Positions 13,386 to 24,402 of a stretch of 64,000 nucleotides of DNA are shown here, one piece after another. The DNA comes from Psilocybe azurescens. Taxonomy: Eukaryota; Basidiomycota; Agaricomycetes; Agaricales; Agrocybaceae. Position numbers and translations under genes: made by a program. Within the stretch, counting starts at the first letter, position 1. Each line of letters starts with the position of its first letter. A model generated the notes under the pieces. The model saw nothing but the letters and a program-made list of their open reading frames with translations, did not search any database and was not told the origin of the DNA. The DNA lies in contig JAJIRX010000842.1 of the NCBI GenBank assembly GCA_023853785.1, forward strand, positions 53,423 to 117,422, read 5' to 3'.

Positions 13386-13574
13386 AAGATGAAATGATAC
13401 TATTAGAGGTGATTCTGTGGCTACCTCTGCAATAATCTACAGGGGGGAAGTCAGGGGCCTATTTCTGATAGATCTAGAATACTACCAATCTGAGCCCCTC
13501 GTCTGAATCTGTCAATCTTCCGTCGCATTGCAACTGAGCTAGTACAATAATCTGCCTTTACTGGCCGTCAAAAC

Positions 13575-13600
13575 TAGTGTTGCATGGATTAGACCTGACT
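13575..13600 (+). repeat. Left terminal inverted repeat of the Plavaka-type element
   Basis: It pairs with 27,979-27,950 read on the other strand. The shared pattern is AGTGTTGC, two variable bases, GGATTA, then GACCTG. Subterminal GCAAATTTGC copies follow at about 13,623 and 13,672. Confidence 0.7.
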
Positions 13601-14149
13601 AGTAACTGGTTGATTCGCTGGGCAAATTTGCTAAGCCTGCTGAAGGTTCTAATTCGCCCATGCAGAATAGCGCAAATTTGCCCTGGGCATGTTTTCCCCA
13701 AATTGCTGGGAAGATTAGAAAAAAAGAGTCAAATTTGGGGAGAATTAGGGCAAATGTCAATTTTACGGCCGTCAGCCTTGAGAATGAAAGACATAGCACA
13801 TATAGAATAGCAGAAATAATGTTCTGGGTGTCCTCTAGCTCGACTGGATGATTTTTACGTGTGTTTGAACTATATGATGAGCACTGAGCGCTTGTAAATA
13901 TAAATATACTGGATGTGACAATTGAATTTTAAATTGTAATAAACTATAGGCTGTAGATTGATATGATTAATTTGTGGAAATAATGTAATGGGGTTTGGGG
14001 GCAGCTATTTTGATTGTAAAAAGAAAGAGAATAAGGTATGAATTTTGAAATGACACAGTGCTGCAGGTGCAGTAGATATCAAAACAGGATAGTCAACAAG
14101 TAGCCCAGTAATGTATAAAATATCAGACAAGAATGGAATCCCAGTGAAA

Positions 14150-14470
14150 GTCGGACATGGGCTGATCTGCGGATTTCTGGGCTGACATGTGTTGCAGAAA
14201 AGCGCAGCAGGCCCCAACTTTTTTCCCATCTGCAGATTTTTTCTGCAGATTGTCGCGTGTTCTGCACAAGCTTTCGCTTTCAAGTTTTCAAGAACTGCAG
14301 AATCATCTGCTGGTCTCTGTGTCTGTACGCTGCCTACTGGGTCTATCTGGAGTATTCTGCAAATACAAGTCATATTGCAGAGATGGTGTTAAATACATAA
14401 ATTTATGCTAATGAATTATTTTTCTGTGTGGTCCTGTGCTACTCTGTGCCACTCTGCAGGCCTCTGCAAT
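14150..14470. repeat. TCTGCA-rich subterminal repeats
   Basis: About a dozen copies of TCTGCA/TGCAGA (often as CTGCAG) occur within roughly 300 bp. DNA transposons often carry short subterminal motifs of this kind as transposase binding sites. Here the dense cluster lies inside the left end of the Plavaka-type element, downstream of ORF2. Binding is an inference. The minus-strand frame across it (14,005-14,373) is probably non-coding. Confidence 0.45.
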
Positions 14471-14900
14471 CCCTTGCATCCCCCTTCTCCCCTCCCCTTC
14501 CAGTTCGTTCCTGATATCTCTAAGTCAGTTCATGCTAAATGGGATAGTGAGTACATGCTCTGATACAAAGGTAGAGAGCACCACACCGTTTATGGGCTAT
14601 TTGGTGCTGGTGGTGTTTTCATTGCTGCCTTCTTTTCTTTGCTGAGTGTTTCATATCGCTATTGAATAAAAGGATTTAAGCAAAGATTCATGGTATTTAA
14701 TGAGATCATCTTACCTTGAGTGTTTCAGTGTTGAGATTATCGTATATCTCTTTGAATTCAGTGACTGTAACAGGGTTTTCCTTGTGGTTGTTGTCATAGT
14801 CAATGGTATAGAGGTTTCTGGGCAGTAATGAGTAGTGTACAAGAAAAGATAATTACTAACTTACTGAGCTGTCAGTGCCTTTGACGGCACCATCATCTTG

Positions 14901-15326
14901 TGTTACGACTTCAAGCTTATATTCATGTGCATGGATAAAGCCGACAGTCAAGTAGTCAAGAACAGCGAGTTCCAAGCGGTGTCAAGTAAGAGGAGGTTAG
15001 ATTCTCAAGAACTAGCTAAAGAATACAGTGGATCCTTCCTGGTATAAATACTATGAACCGCACAGCAAGTTGAAACGAGTTTGAATGTTCATCAGCAGAT
15101 GTATATAAGAATAGAGGAAACAGATCAAGTGTTCATCGAAAGATGTATCATAAAAGATAGAAGTGAAAGTCCATCAAAGATATGATGGAGTTTCATAGAT
15201 ATGATGGAAAGCAAAGTTCATCAGAACATACGATGATGTATCAATGATGTGACGGATGACAAAGAAAAGGGAAAAGAAAAAGAAAAGAGAAAGGAAAAGC
15301 AAAAAGAAAATAAAGTGTCCGTAACA
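14901..15326 (-). mobile_element. Solo LTR, same family as the chromovirus
   Basis: A 426-bp sequence closely related to the LTRs at 15,798 and 21,698. It has TGTTAC..GTAACA ends and is flanked on both sides by the perfect 5-bp target duplication TCTTG (14,896-14,900 and 15,327-15,331). It contains the LTR core including the conserved AAGAACTAGCT block (15,007-15,017) and a purine-rich tail. No internal region remains, so it arose by LTR-LTR recombination. It is older than the full-length copy: many substitutions and a missing upstream portion distinguish it from the other two LTRs. It sits in a coding exon of ORF2 of the Plavaka-type element. Confidence 0.9.
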
Positions 15327-15797
15327 TCTTGCCCTTCTTTGGTTTTGGCTTCCCCGCACTTGAAATGGATGACATTGTTGGCGGCAGGGGGACTTCAAAT
15401 GGAGGCTTTGGTATCTTGAGGCCAGAGCTATAATTGTAATTAACATGAATGGGTTGTGTGTTGCGGCTGGAGGGCAAGTTCAATGTACAGGGGTTGAACT
15501 TCAGGATATTGTGTTAGAAACAGAAAAGTGCAGGCCAAGGAATGATAATATCTCTTACCGCCCTTCAACAAGTGACTATTGCACCCCAAGAAGCCTCTCT
15601 ATCCACTGCAGGAACTGAAGACTGAGATGCTGGTATCTCAATGGAACTAATCAGCTTGACGGCGGGAACAGGCTGATAGAACACAACATGAGATCACGAA
15701 AGTACCAAAAAGGGGCCTTACCTGTGATAGAGGTGCTGGTGCTTTGATGACAGCATTTATGACTGGGACCAGACACGATGATATAACAGACAAGGTG

Positions 15798-16268
15798 TGT
15801 TACGATCTCAAGTTAGAATCACGCAGTGTGCGTAATCTAACCACCAATCATTTACAAGAACAAGTTCAAGTTCAAGTTGAGCAGGTTAAGCAGGTTGGAT
15901 TCTCAAGAACTAGCTAAAGAATACAATGGATCCTTCCTAGTATAAATACTATGAACTGTACAGCAAGTTGAAACAAGTTTGAATGTTCATCAGCAGATGT
16001 ATATAAGAATAGAGGAAACAGATCAATCGTTCATCGAAAGATGTATCATAAAAGATGGAAGTGAAAGGAAACAGATCAAATGTTCATCAAAAGATGTATC
16101 ATAAAAGATGGAAGTGAAAGTCCATCAGAGATATGATGGAGTTTCGTAGAATGATAGAAAACAAAGTTCCTCAGAGCAGACGATGCTGTATCAATGATGT
16201 GAAGGATGACAAAGAAAATGAAAAGAAAAGAAAAGAGAAAGGGAAAAGAAAAAAGACTTGTCGTAACA
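15798..16268 (-). repeat. 3' LTR of the chromovirus
   Basis: 471 bp, nearly identical to 21,698-22,172. On the minus strand it is preceded by a short G-rich run (GGGGGTAA) directly before the LTR start at 16,268. This is the likely plus-strand primer (polypurine tract), though it is weak by composition. Confidence 0.9.
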
Positions 16269-16289
16269 TTACCCCCGTACTACACTCCT

Positions 16290-16937
16290 TATGCCTCAGA
16301 AGGAGTGAAGTCTAATACTTGTACGAGTTCATTAGTTTCTGTATGGTTCGCCTGTGGTGTTTGCGATTCCAGCGTTGTCGGTGAAGAGGTCTAGGGCTTC
16401 AAATGTTGAAAGTGTTTGAGCGTAACAAGGTATGGCAGGTCGTTTGCCCTCGTAGATGTGAGTTGGCAGGGGTAGAAGAGGAAGAAGCGGCAGGGGTATC
16501 AATGAAAGACATGTTGCGTTGCTTTGGTAGTTGGAGGTATGGTTTAGAGGTAGAACAACTTGGCCTTTTTAACTACTTTGGCGATCAGTGGAAGGCGTCG
16601 ATGGAGTTCTTGTTCAACCAGATTTAACTTGAGGCATAGAGATCTGGCTTGGTAGTGGGCAGATTTAGCAGCGGCTGGGCGGTAGTTTTGTTTTGCTGTC
16701 TCCTTCTGATCAATCGTTTCTTTGTATGCGGTGAGAATTTCTTTTCGCAGTGTCTCAAGCTCTTCCACAGTCTGATCGGCCAAAGGGGTATCAAAGATTG
16801 GGGTTTTGAGTTGGTTTGTTTCGGAGTTTCGGAGTGAAAGAAGAGGCGATATGTCGGAGGAGGCGAGGCATCAGGATGGTCAGAGTTTGTGTAATCGATG
16901 ATATTCTCAAAGAATCTCGCTGTCATCGTCGAACGCG
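16290..16937 (-). other. 3' internal region of the chromovirus
   Basis: Between the chromodomain and the 3' LTR. The minus-strand frame at 16,783-16,544 encodes a charged helical segment (VEELETLRKEILTAYKETID..) that looks like a short coiled coil and probably continues the Pol C-terminus or a small extra ORF. Overlapping frames suggest another frame break here. I do not recognise a domain. Confidence 0.4.
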
Positions 16938-18190
16938 TCATCTTTTTCCCCACGTTGCTTCGGAGATAGGGAATCCGGTCCATTTGATAAGATACTGATA
17001 TTTTCGCTTTCCTTTCTTGGGTTTTCGTCCTGTCTTTCTGTGATTCAGAATAGTTTCGACTTCCCAGTGTTCTTCCTGATTTTTGATCTCGGGTGGTGGT
17101 CTAGGAAAGTTTGGTCCATATGTTTCTGTCTCGTTATATGGCATGAGTAGAGTGGCGTGGAAAACATCATGGATCTTCCATATCTTGGGTATTTTGAGTC
17201 TGTACGTGAGAGGTCCCAAGACTTCCATGATTGTGAATGGGCCTTCTTGTTTCGGTTTCATCTTTGAATGATACCTAGTGGAGATGTTGCGGGAGTCTAG
17301 CCAAACTTTTGTTCCTTTCTCGAATGGTTTGAAGTTCGATTTTCGTCGTTCGGCTATTCTTTGTCTTGCAAGTTCGTGGGCGGCTAGCGCTTCTTCTCGA
17401 TTTTTAGGAGATGTTTGACTTTTTCCTCCACTGATGGGGCCTTGGTGTTCTCGAATGCAAGTGGAATGGCTATTGGAGATGAACCTAAGGTGAGTTCAAA
17501 CGGGGTCTTGGCTCTTTCGGAGTGTTTCCTGTTGTTGTGCGTGAATTCCAATGTTCCAACTGACTTGTTCCAGTCAGTTGGGTGTGATGAGCAGTAGATG
17601 GATAGATAGGCTTCTATTTCTTGATTGAATCGTTTGGTGGTTCCATCTCCTATTGGATGATAAGCCGTAGTTAATTTTGACTTGATTCCCAAGAGTTTCA
17701 TGAGTTCTTGAAAGACTTTTGCGGTGAATAGGGGATCTCGGTCAGAGATGATACTGTCTGGGAGTCCGAATCGTTTGAAAAGATTGTCGAGTAAGAGTTG
17801 AGCTGCTCCTTCTGCGTCGAGTGCCTCTCCCGGTTTCCCTTTTTTCGGCAAGGTATTAAAATCACCCCTTAGTAAGCCCATGGTCTACCACGACCATGAT
17901 CGCATCCACGATCTGTCCTGCGCTGTTCTTAACTGGTGGTAAGTCGGTTAGAAAGTCCATTGAACAGTTTGCAAATGGTCGCATAGAAGTTGGTCCGGCT
18001 ACTGGCATGAAGGATGGGTGAGAGGGGTTTCTGTTAATTTTGAATTGTTGACAGATCCCGCAGCCTTTGACATATTGTTTAATGAAGGATCGTAGCCCTG
18101 GCCACCAGTAATGTGTTTTTACTGCATTGTAAGTTTCAAGTTCTCCTGGGTGTCCTGCCGATGGTAGATCGTGAAAGGATTTTACCACCT
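16938..18190 (-). pseudogene. int: Chromovirus integrase with C-terminal chromodomain, frameshifted
   Basis: Integrase inserts the cDNA. The zinc-binding region shows FHDLPSAGH and CGIC (His-His-Cys-Cys). The catalytic core shows SMDFLTDLPP (first Asp), IISDRDPLF (second Asp) and RFNQEIEAYL (Glu). A frame change lies near 17,880 between the first two. The tail contains GPLTYRLKIP and, at about 17,090-16,970, a chromodomain with the aromatic/acidic pattern WEVETILNHRK..YLIKWTGF, which in chromoviruses steers integration to chromatin marks. Confidence 0.88.
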
Positions 18191-18310
18191 GTTGTCGTAG
18201 ATTTTGGTTCTTCGGTATATACGTCTTGTCTTTATAAAAAATGACGTTTTCCCATTGAATTCTTCTGTTCTCCAGTCGTCGAGATCTGTTCGTAAATTTG
18301 GTGGTCCCCC

Positions 18311-19125
18311 TTATAGTAGAGCTTTCAAGATTTCTGCAATATCCGTGTCGAATTCTTCTGAATCAATGATTTTCTGTTGTAGTTCAGTGTCGATTAGATT
18401 GACAAAGAGTTCCTCTGGTAATAGAGTCACATCTTCGTTATCGTGGTCTTTGTCCAGTATGAAATCTGGTCTTCTGGATAAGGCATCAGATTGAATCATT
18501 TTCGTCCCAGGCATGTGGATCAGTTTCAGATCGAATTGGGATAGGAATAATGACCATCGAGCTTGCCGTCTGTTCAGATTTCTTGGGCTTCTGAAATAGG
18601 TCAGGTTTTGTGATCAGAATGAATAATTGTTGTATGTTCAGATCCTTGAATGTAATGTCTCCATTCCTGTAATGCTCGTACAATTGCCAGGAGTTCCCGA
18701 TTGTAGATTTCGTAATTCCTTTCTGTTGCGGAGAAGGTTTTGAAATGAATGCGCATGGGTGTCTTTCGCCGTTACCATTGAGTTGAGTCAGAATGGCTCC
18801 AGATGCATATTTAGAGGCGTCGCATTCGATTTGAAATGGTTTGCTTGGGTCTGGCATAGAGAGAACTGGTTCTTCCGTGAATCGTCGTTTTAGTTTGTCG
18901 AATGCTCGTTGAGCTGCGTCCGTCCATTCAAATTTCTTGTCCTTCTTTAAGAGATTGTTCAGGGGTTGTGCCACTGTAGAGAATTTCCTGATGAATTTTC
19001 GGTAGAAATTTCTGAATCCCAGGAATCCCCTGACTTGCTTTACTGTAGCGGGTGCAGGCCAGTCTCGGATTCCTTTAAGTTTCGATTGGTCCATGGAGAT
19101 TTTCCCTTCTTCGATTATCATTCCC
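18311..19125 (-). pseudogene. pol: Chromovirus RT connection and RNase H, frameshifted
   Basis: It begins with the conserved connection motif VRGFLGFRNFYRKFI and continues into RNase H with IECDASKYASGAIL, containing the first catalytic Asp. Near 18,740, after KPSPQQ, the frame shifts. The rest of RNase H (..HSDHK..) runs in another frame to PGTKMIQSDALSRRPD, the usual end of Ty3/gypsy RNase H. Confidence 0.85.
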
Positions 19126-19129
19126 AGGT

Positions 19130-19735
19130 ATTCGACTTTTCGTTGTCTGAAGACACATTTTCTGGTTTGAGGTATAGGTCGTTATCCTTTAGCCTTTGCA
19201 GGACAATTCATTTGTATCTTGCCAAATCTTCTTGATTTTTGGCAAAGATTAGGATGTCGTCCATGTAGATGATCACAAACCCTTCAGAGATTTTGCCTTC
19301 GAACAGTGAATCCATCATGGATTGAAAAGTGGCCGGGAATTGCATAATCTGAAGAACATAACTGTGGGTTCAAAGAGTCCTCGATTCGTTTTGAAGGCAG
19401 CTTTCCATTGATCTTCCTTTTGAATGTGAACATTGTTATACCCTTGTCTGACATCCAATTTGGTAAAGAATTTTGCTCCTTTGAGTTTGTCCAGTAGATC
19501 GGGGATCCATTGCAAAGGGTAGGCATTCTTTACTGTCCATTCGTTCAGGTATCGATAGTCTTGACAAGGTCGCAGTTTTCCGTCTTTCTTGGCTACAAAG
19601 AAAAAGGCGATGTGATGTCCAATTCTGATTTGACAATATATCCCTTGTCCAGCATTTCTTTGAGAAATTTGTCCTGTTCGATTTGTTCTTCCGGGGTGAG
19701 GCTATAGACCTTGCATGGTTTCGGTTTGAACCCAG
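19130..19735 (-). pseudogene. pol: Chromovirus reverse transcriptase, frameshifted
   Basis: RNA-directed DNA polymerase domain. Visible blocks are the LTPEEQ-like start near 19,700, the palm segment [16 protein letters not shown] (about 19,470-19,420), and the catalytic YMDD box at 19,256-19,267 within FVIIYMDDILIFAKN. A frame change near 19,340 separates the palm blocks from the YMDD block. A second one follows the helix after YMDD, before the connection region. Confidence 0.88.
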
Positions 19736-19738
19736 GCT

Positions 19739-20385
19739 TCAGTTCGATTTTGTGGTCCCAGGGTCTTGAGATAGGAAATCGATCAGCTGCCTTTTGTCAA
19801 AAAAGTCCAAGGTAGTCGTGGAGGTCCGGGGAATAAGTTCTTCCAACGGTTTAGCAGGTGTCCTGTTTTCATGTTCCATTGCCAGAGTTTGTGAAGCCAT
19901 AGTTTTCACGTTGATCCATGCCTGATCTATTTCTTCGGAGTCTTTTGCTTCAATAAAATCTATTACCAAAGCGTTGAAGTCCTTGAGTGGGGCGTCTGTG
20001 GTGTCCATGATTGGTTCAGTTTCTTCCAGTTCTTCTTCCATAGTGGTAGAGTGGATGGATTTGGAAACTCTCCATTTAACTCTTCCAGTTTCCCAATCAA
20101 TATCTGGGTTTTGTTTCTGAAGCCAAGGTAGTCCTAGAATAATCTTTTGTTGTCCCAGCCCAGAGACAAACAGAATTTCCTTGTTCGTTCTGTTCCCGAT
20201 GGTAAGATTGAGTTCTACAAAGGTAGAGATTGTTCCTTTCTTGTTGAGAGTTCCGTCCACGTTGTAAACCGTGAGGCTTCTCTTCAAGGGTTTTTGTTTG
20301 AGTCCTAGCTTCCTAGCCGTAGTTTTGGTTGATGAATTTTCCACCAGCTCCAGAGTCAATTAGACCTGAGGTTTCGACAATTTGT
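19739..20385 (-). pseudogene. Chromovirus aspartic protease, frameshifted
   Basis: Retropepsin-type domain that cleaves the Gag-Pol polyprotein. The catalytic motif LIDSGAGGKFI lies at about 20,365-20,335. The following part of the fold (NVDGTLNKKGTIS.., ..LGLPWLQKQNPDIDWETG) is in a different frame. The change lies near 20,320 at a GG doublet and behaves like a one-base insertion. Confidence 0.8.
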
Positions 20386-20509
20386 GGCTTTCCGTTTTTT
20401 ATGGCAGAGAATGAAATCGGTAAATGCATAGATTTATTCTTGAGCATAGCCATAAATACAGAATAGATGCCTAATCGTGGAGAGACTGACGTCGATTTGG
20501 TTCTCCGTT

Positions 20510-21500
20510 TTAAAAATCCTCAGTGTTGTTATCCTCCTCCTGGTTTCCCATCGCCAAACTTGCCAGTTCCTCTCTTTCCTCCATGTTCAACTCCCGGATA
20601 TGGGCATGAAGGTCCTTGGGTGTCCATTTTTTCTTTGGCAACTCCTTCGACATGAACGGGTTGTTGTTTTTCTTCTTCTGAGGGCAATCTACTGCGAGAT
20701 GTCCTGCTTGTTTGCATCTAAAACAAGCCCCCTTTTCCATGAGGCTTGCTCGTTCTTCAGTGGTCATGATGTCGACGTCCATTGCAAAAGAGTCCTTCTT
20801 TGGCACAGCTCTGGGAATGAATCACGCATTTGATTGAGATGGGCCTTTAATCGCCATAGCGAGTCAATAGCTCCTGTCAAAGGTCATGGCTTTGTCGTAC
20901 CATTCTTCGATTTTTGTGGGCTTCTTTTCAGACATGATGATTTTCTGTACTAGCGCCCGGGTTTAGCGCTGTCTTGAACATTTCTATCAAGAGTTTGTTT
21001 GCCGTGTTGGAGTCGTTAGACATCCCTGCCTCTCCAACCAGTAGTTTGAACTTTGTTACTAGTTGTTCGGCCGGTCAGGTTCTTTTGTCGAAGCATTTTT
21101 AATTTGTCCAATGCATCAATGTCTTCTTCTTCTGGCTTGAAGGCCTTCTGGAATTCATTGATAAATTCCCTGTAAGTCGGTAAGTCGATATCCCCCATGT
21201 CGAGGTTCAATTTGTTCTGGACGAATTGTTGTTTCCAAATGACTGCATTCCCTTCTTGCATGTAAGAGAGAATGAATGCGATCCGTTTCAGTTCGGTGTC
21301 GTAGGTGTCCTTGTTGATCCCCATATAGAGGATACATTCTTGAAGGAATTTCTTGCTCTTAAACCGTTCACCGTTGAAGGGTGTAGGTTTGCTAAAAGAG
21401 AGTTCCCTCATCTTTGGGGCATCGATCATTTGTTGGTCAACCATTTGTGTTTCGTTTGGTTCAGAGATTTCAGAGGGTTCAGAGGGTTCAGAGGCGTCAG
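20510..21500 (-). pseudogene. gag: Chromovirus Gag with CCHC zinc knuckle, frameshifted
   Basis: The capsid/nucleocapsid part of the retrotransposon. The minus-strand frame from about 21,500 has an acidic leader with repeated SEP units. The capsid-like core follows (FNGERFKSKKFLQECILYM.., ..YREFINEFQKAFKPEE..) to about 21,070. A frame change then puts the end of the core in another frame, and a further frame holds the nucleocapsid region (20,806-20,510) with the knuckle CFRCKQAGHLAVDC (C-x2-C-x4-H-x4-C). At least two frame breaks separate these parts, so Gag is not produced intact from this copy. Confidence 0.8.
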
Positions 21501-21685
21501 TGAAGTATTCTTTTCCTGACGATAGTCCTGGGGTTCGGGTAGTGGGTTGAACATCTGATGTAGGTGTTTGTTCACCACTGTCGCCGGTGTCGTAGTTTGC
21601 GGAGAAGATTCCGCTTCGGGGTGTCGTGGTGTCTGGTTCAAGCTCCCAATACTGCTTGTGGATGAAGCAGTATGGTAGAGTGAGA

Positions 21686-21696
21686 AGCTAGTTCTT
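21686..21696 (-). promoter_or_regulatory. Primer binding site, self-priming type
   Basis: One base beyond the 5' LTR, the minus strand reads AAGAACTAGCT. This is an exact 11-nt complement of AGCTAGTTCTT inside the LTR (21,815-21,805), 33 nt past the TATA-like box. In Tf1 of fission yeast the first 11 nt of the RNA fold back on the primer site to start reverse transcription. The same length and placement here argue for the same mechanism. No match to a tRNA 3' end was noticed. Confidence 0.7.
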
Positions 21697-21697
21697 T

Positions 21698-22172
21698 TGT
21701 TACGATCTCAAGTTAGAATCACGCAGTGTGCGTAATCTAACCACCAATCATTTACAAGAACAAGTTCAAGTTCAAGTTGAGCAGGTTAAGCAGGTTGGAT
21801 TCTCAAGAACTAGCTAAAGAATACAATGGATCCTTCCTAGTATAAATACTATGAACTGTACAGCAAGTTGAAACAAGTTTGAATGTTCATCAGCAGATGT
21901 ATATAAGAATAGAGGAAACAGATCAATCGTTCATCGAAAGATGTATCATAAAAGATGGAAGTGAAAGGAAACAGATCAAATGTTCATCAAAAGATGTATC
22001 ATAAAAGATGGAAGTGAAAGTCCATCAGAGATATGATGGAGTTTCGTAGAATGATAGAAAACAAAGTTCATCAGAGCAGACGATGCTGTATCAATGATGT
22101 GAAGGATGACAAAGAAAATGAAAAGAAAAGAAAAGAAAAGAGAAAGGGAAAAGAAAAAGACTTGTTGTAACA
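21698..22172 (-). repeat. 5' LTR of the chromovirus
   Basis: 475 bp, TGTTAC..GTAACA ends on both strands. On the minus strand a TATTTATA box (21,848-21,841) lies 33 nt before AGCTAGTTCTT (21,815-21,805), which would place the transcript start close to that 11-mer. It differs from the 3' LTR by two substitutions, one extra AAAAG unit and one base fewer in an A run. Confidence 0.9.
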
Positions 22173-24232
22173 AGGTGGGTGTGGGAGTGACAGTCACCAT
22201 GGGCCTCAAAGTTGGAATGGACTCAGCGGTTGTAGACACATCTTCAGGAGCAGAAGAGGACAATGTGAGGGTTATCCCTGGAACAGGTTGGTGGACAGGC
22301 TCCAGATGGGGGTCTGTGGAAAGCGGTCGTCCATTTGTCATGGGACCCGAAGTAGAAAAAATTCAGTAGGTATAGATGCACCTGATGGAGTTGAAGAGGA
22401 TGCAGGAATTTGGGCTAGAGTAGGTTCCAAGCCTGTGGGTGAAGGTGAAGCAATAGGCAAAGAGTTGATAGCAGGAGTGCTGGGGCGGGTAGCCAGCAGT
22501 CCATTGCTCTCAATTTTGATTACTGCTTCTCCAGGGGGTGGGGTTTGTTTGCACACCATTTTTTTTGGTTTGGGGGCAGTGGTCTCATCTGCCTTGTGTT
22601 TGCCTACAGAGGGCTTTTTCTCCTATTTACAGAAAAAATGATAATAGTGATGGAAAGTTATGAAATATACAACTCACGCATCAAAGTTCCTGGTAGACAG
22701 TAGTGATGAGCCCAGTCAGGGTACTGAATCTTTGCAAATTCCTGGACTTTCCAATCTCCATTGCACCAGTGAAACTCTGTGAATTTTGTGTGCATTATTG
22801 TGCTATAATATTGTAATGCATGTTTGATCTGCTTGGTCCATGTGTGGGGATTGTTACGCCAGTAGTAGAGCTCATTGAAAGCAATCTTGGCGGTCTCTGT
22901 CATCTCATCTCGATGCCCCTTTGAAATCTCCTCCCCTGACTCATCAGAGAGAAAGTATAACTTATTGATCTGCTTATTTTGATTCCTTGCATCTGACTCA
23001 AACTTTGTCCAATCTACTTTGCACCAGAAATGAACATGTGGATAGTCTTCTTCCTTTTCAGGTGGTGGAGATTCTGGAATTTTAATTGAATGTATGTTCG
23101 GCACTCAATCATCGGTGGAGGAATCATAGCGAGAACGTGAGGAAGAGGCCATCTTGGTCAAATCTTGAGCCTCCTTGAGCTCCTCCTTTAGTTTGGAAAC
23201 AAGTTTGCTGAAAGAATGAAATTAAGATGCATATACAATATGTGTACATGAATATATAAAATGAGCAATCGCTTACACTTGCACTTCAAGTTGGTATTTT
23301 GCACACATACATTCAGTGTATAGGTCAGTATGGGCTTGATTAGGAGCCGCCATTAGCATGTAATGAGTTGCAGCTTTGAGAATAGCCTCCAAGGCATAAT
23401 TAGTGGGCTGTGGACCGAGAACATACTGATAAGGATGAGACAAGGCTGTAGAAGCATGGTGGGCCTATCAAAAACAGAAATATAGTAAGTAGAAATACCC
23501 TACTGAAAAACCGACCAAGGACTCACAGAACTGTTGCCCAATTGAGCCTGAGAGAAATTAGTATCAGGTGGCGTGCTAAATTCACTCAAAGGCAAATATT
23601 GCTCTTCAGAGTATGGTTTTTGATAGTTCTGAGTGGGGAAGTGGAAAGTTTGAGCCATAATTGAATTTGTAGTAGAAGGAAGATGAAAGTAGGATGAAAT
23701 ATTGCGGCTCTTGTCCATCTCTGCTTGCACATGTTTGCCATGACCTTCTCAGCCCTGCTCCTCCACTGAGCATTATAAGTCAGTTGCAAATAGTCTCAAA
23801 AGCAGGTTACTACACCTTTAAATACAATAATGATATATTACACAATTGGGTCTACATATCCACTAATCTCTGTGTCATCCAGAACTGACTTCTCAACTAC
23901 AAACCAAAGATCTTCTGGATCTTCTGGGCGTTGAGGAGAGGCTGCATTGAAACAACAGTGAGAATTGAGGAAATTAGAATGATGCAAAAATCCTCAGATC
24001 TGTTGGATTATCAAGGTGTGCATAGCTTTGCATACCATCAGACAGAACAGCAATCTATATCAAATACCAAGTGAACATATAGCATGGTGTGCAACCTATA
24101 TGTCATGCACCATACAGACTATTATTTTCTTCTTCTCCTTTATGTTCATATCCATTTTCATACTACATAGCACACGTACAGGCACTCGGGCGTATCTAAT
24201 ATAACAGAACACCTTGTTTGTTTTCCTCCCTC

Positions 24233-24402
24233 AGTTGATCTTACTGGTCTCCTGAGGTGAGCTTATTTGTCTTTACCATTTCAATGTACCTATACTCACA
24301 GTATTGTAGCCTTACACATATTTGTTTCCTATACATAGGTACTATACAATCTACAGTTGATCTTACTGGTCTCCTGAGCCTTACACATATCTGTTTCCTA
24401 TA
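24233..24402. repeat. Local tandem duplication inside the transposase gene
   Basis: The block GTTGATCTTACTGGTCTCCT occurs at 24,234-24,253 and again about 121 bp further on. The neighbouring block CTTACACATAT.TGTTTCCTATA also occurs twice (about 24,311 and 24,379). It repeats the peptide RKQICVRL at the end of the transposase reading frame, so it post-dates the active element. Confidence 0.7.

Larger units (their letters stand above)
15798..22172 (-). mobile_element. Full-length Ty3/gypsy chromovirus LTR retrotransposon
   Basis: A 6,375-bp element bounded by two near-identical LTRs and a perfect 5-bp target duplication AGGTG (15,793-15,797 and 22,173-22,177). On the minus strand it encodes, in order, Gag with a CCHC knuckle, aspartic protease, reverse transcriptase with YMDD, RNase H, integrase with a zinc-binding HHCC region and DDE residues, and a C-terminal chromodomain. 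That order defines a chromovirus (Metaviridae). The primer site is an 11-nt complement of the element's own LTR, as in the Tf1/sushi group. The coding region is broken by several frameshifts although the LTRs differ by only two substitutions and two small indels. The element is inserted in ORF2 of the surrounding DNA transposon. Confidence 0.93.
14597..23718 (-). pseudogene. ORF2 of the Plavaka-type element, broken by two LTR insertions
   Basis: A multi-exon gene of unknown function downstream of the transposase, presumably an accessory protein of the element. It starts MDKSRNISSYFHLPS at 23,718. A following exon contains YPDWAHHYCLPGTLM (about 22,680). Next comes a Pro-rich region where a 6-A run at 22,356-22,361 coincides with a frame change. 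The exon is split by the chromovirus at the AGGTG site, continues near 15,797 with VINAVIKAPAPLSQ, and is split again by the solo LTR at the TCTTG site. After one more intron it continues with NLYTIDYDNNHKENPVTV and ends at a TAG near 14,597. In-frame TGA codons lie at 23,105-23,107 and 15,565-15,567. The gene is dead in this copy, and no family is recognised. Confidence 0.65.

Noticed and set aside
14005..14373. 122-codon minus-strand frame near the left end of the DNA transposon
   Set aside because: It runs through the TCTGCA subterminal repeats and shows no family-like sequence.
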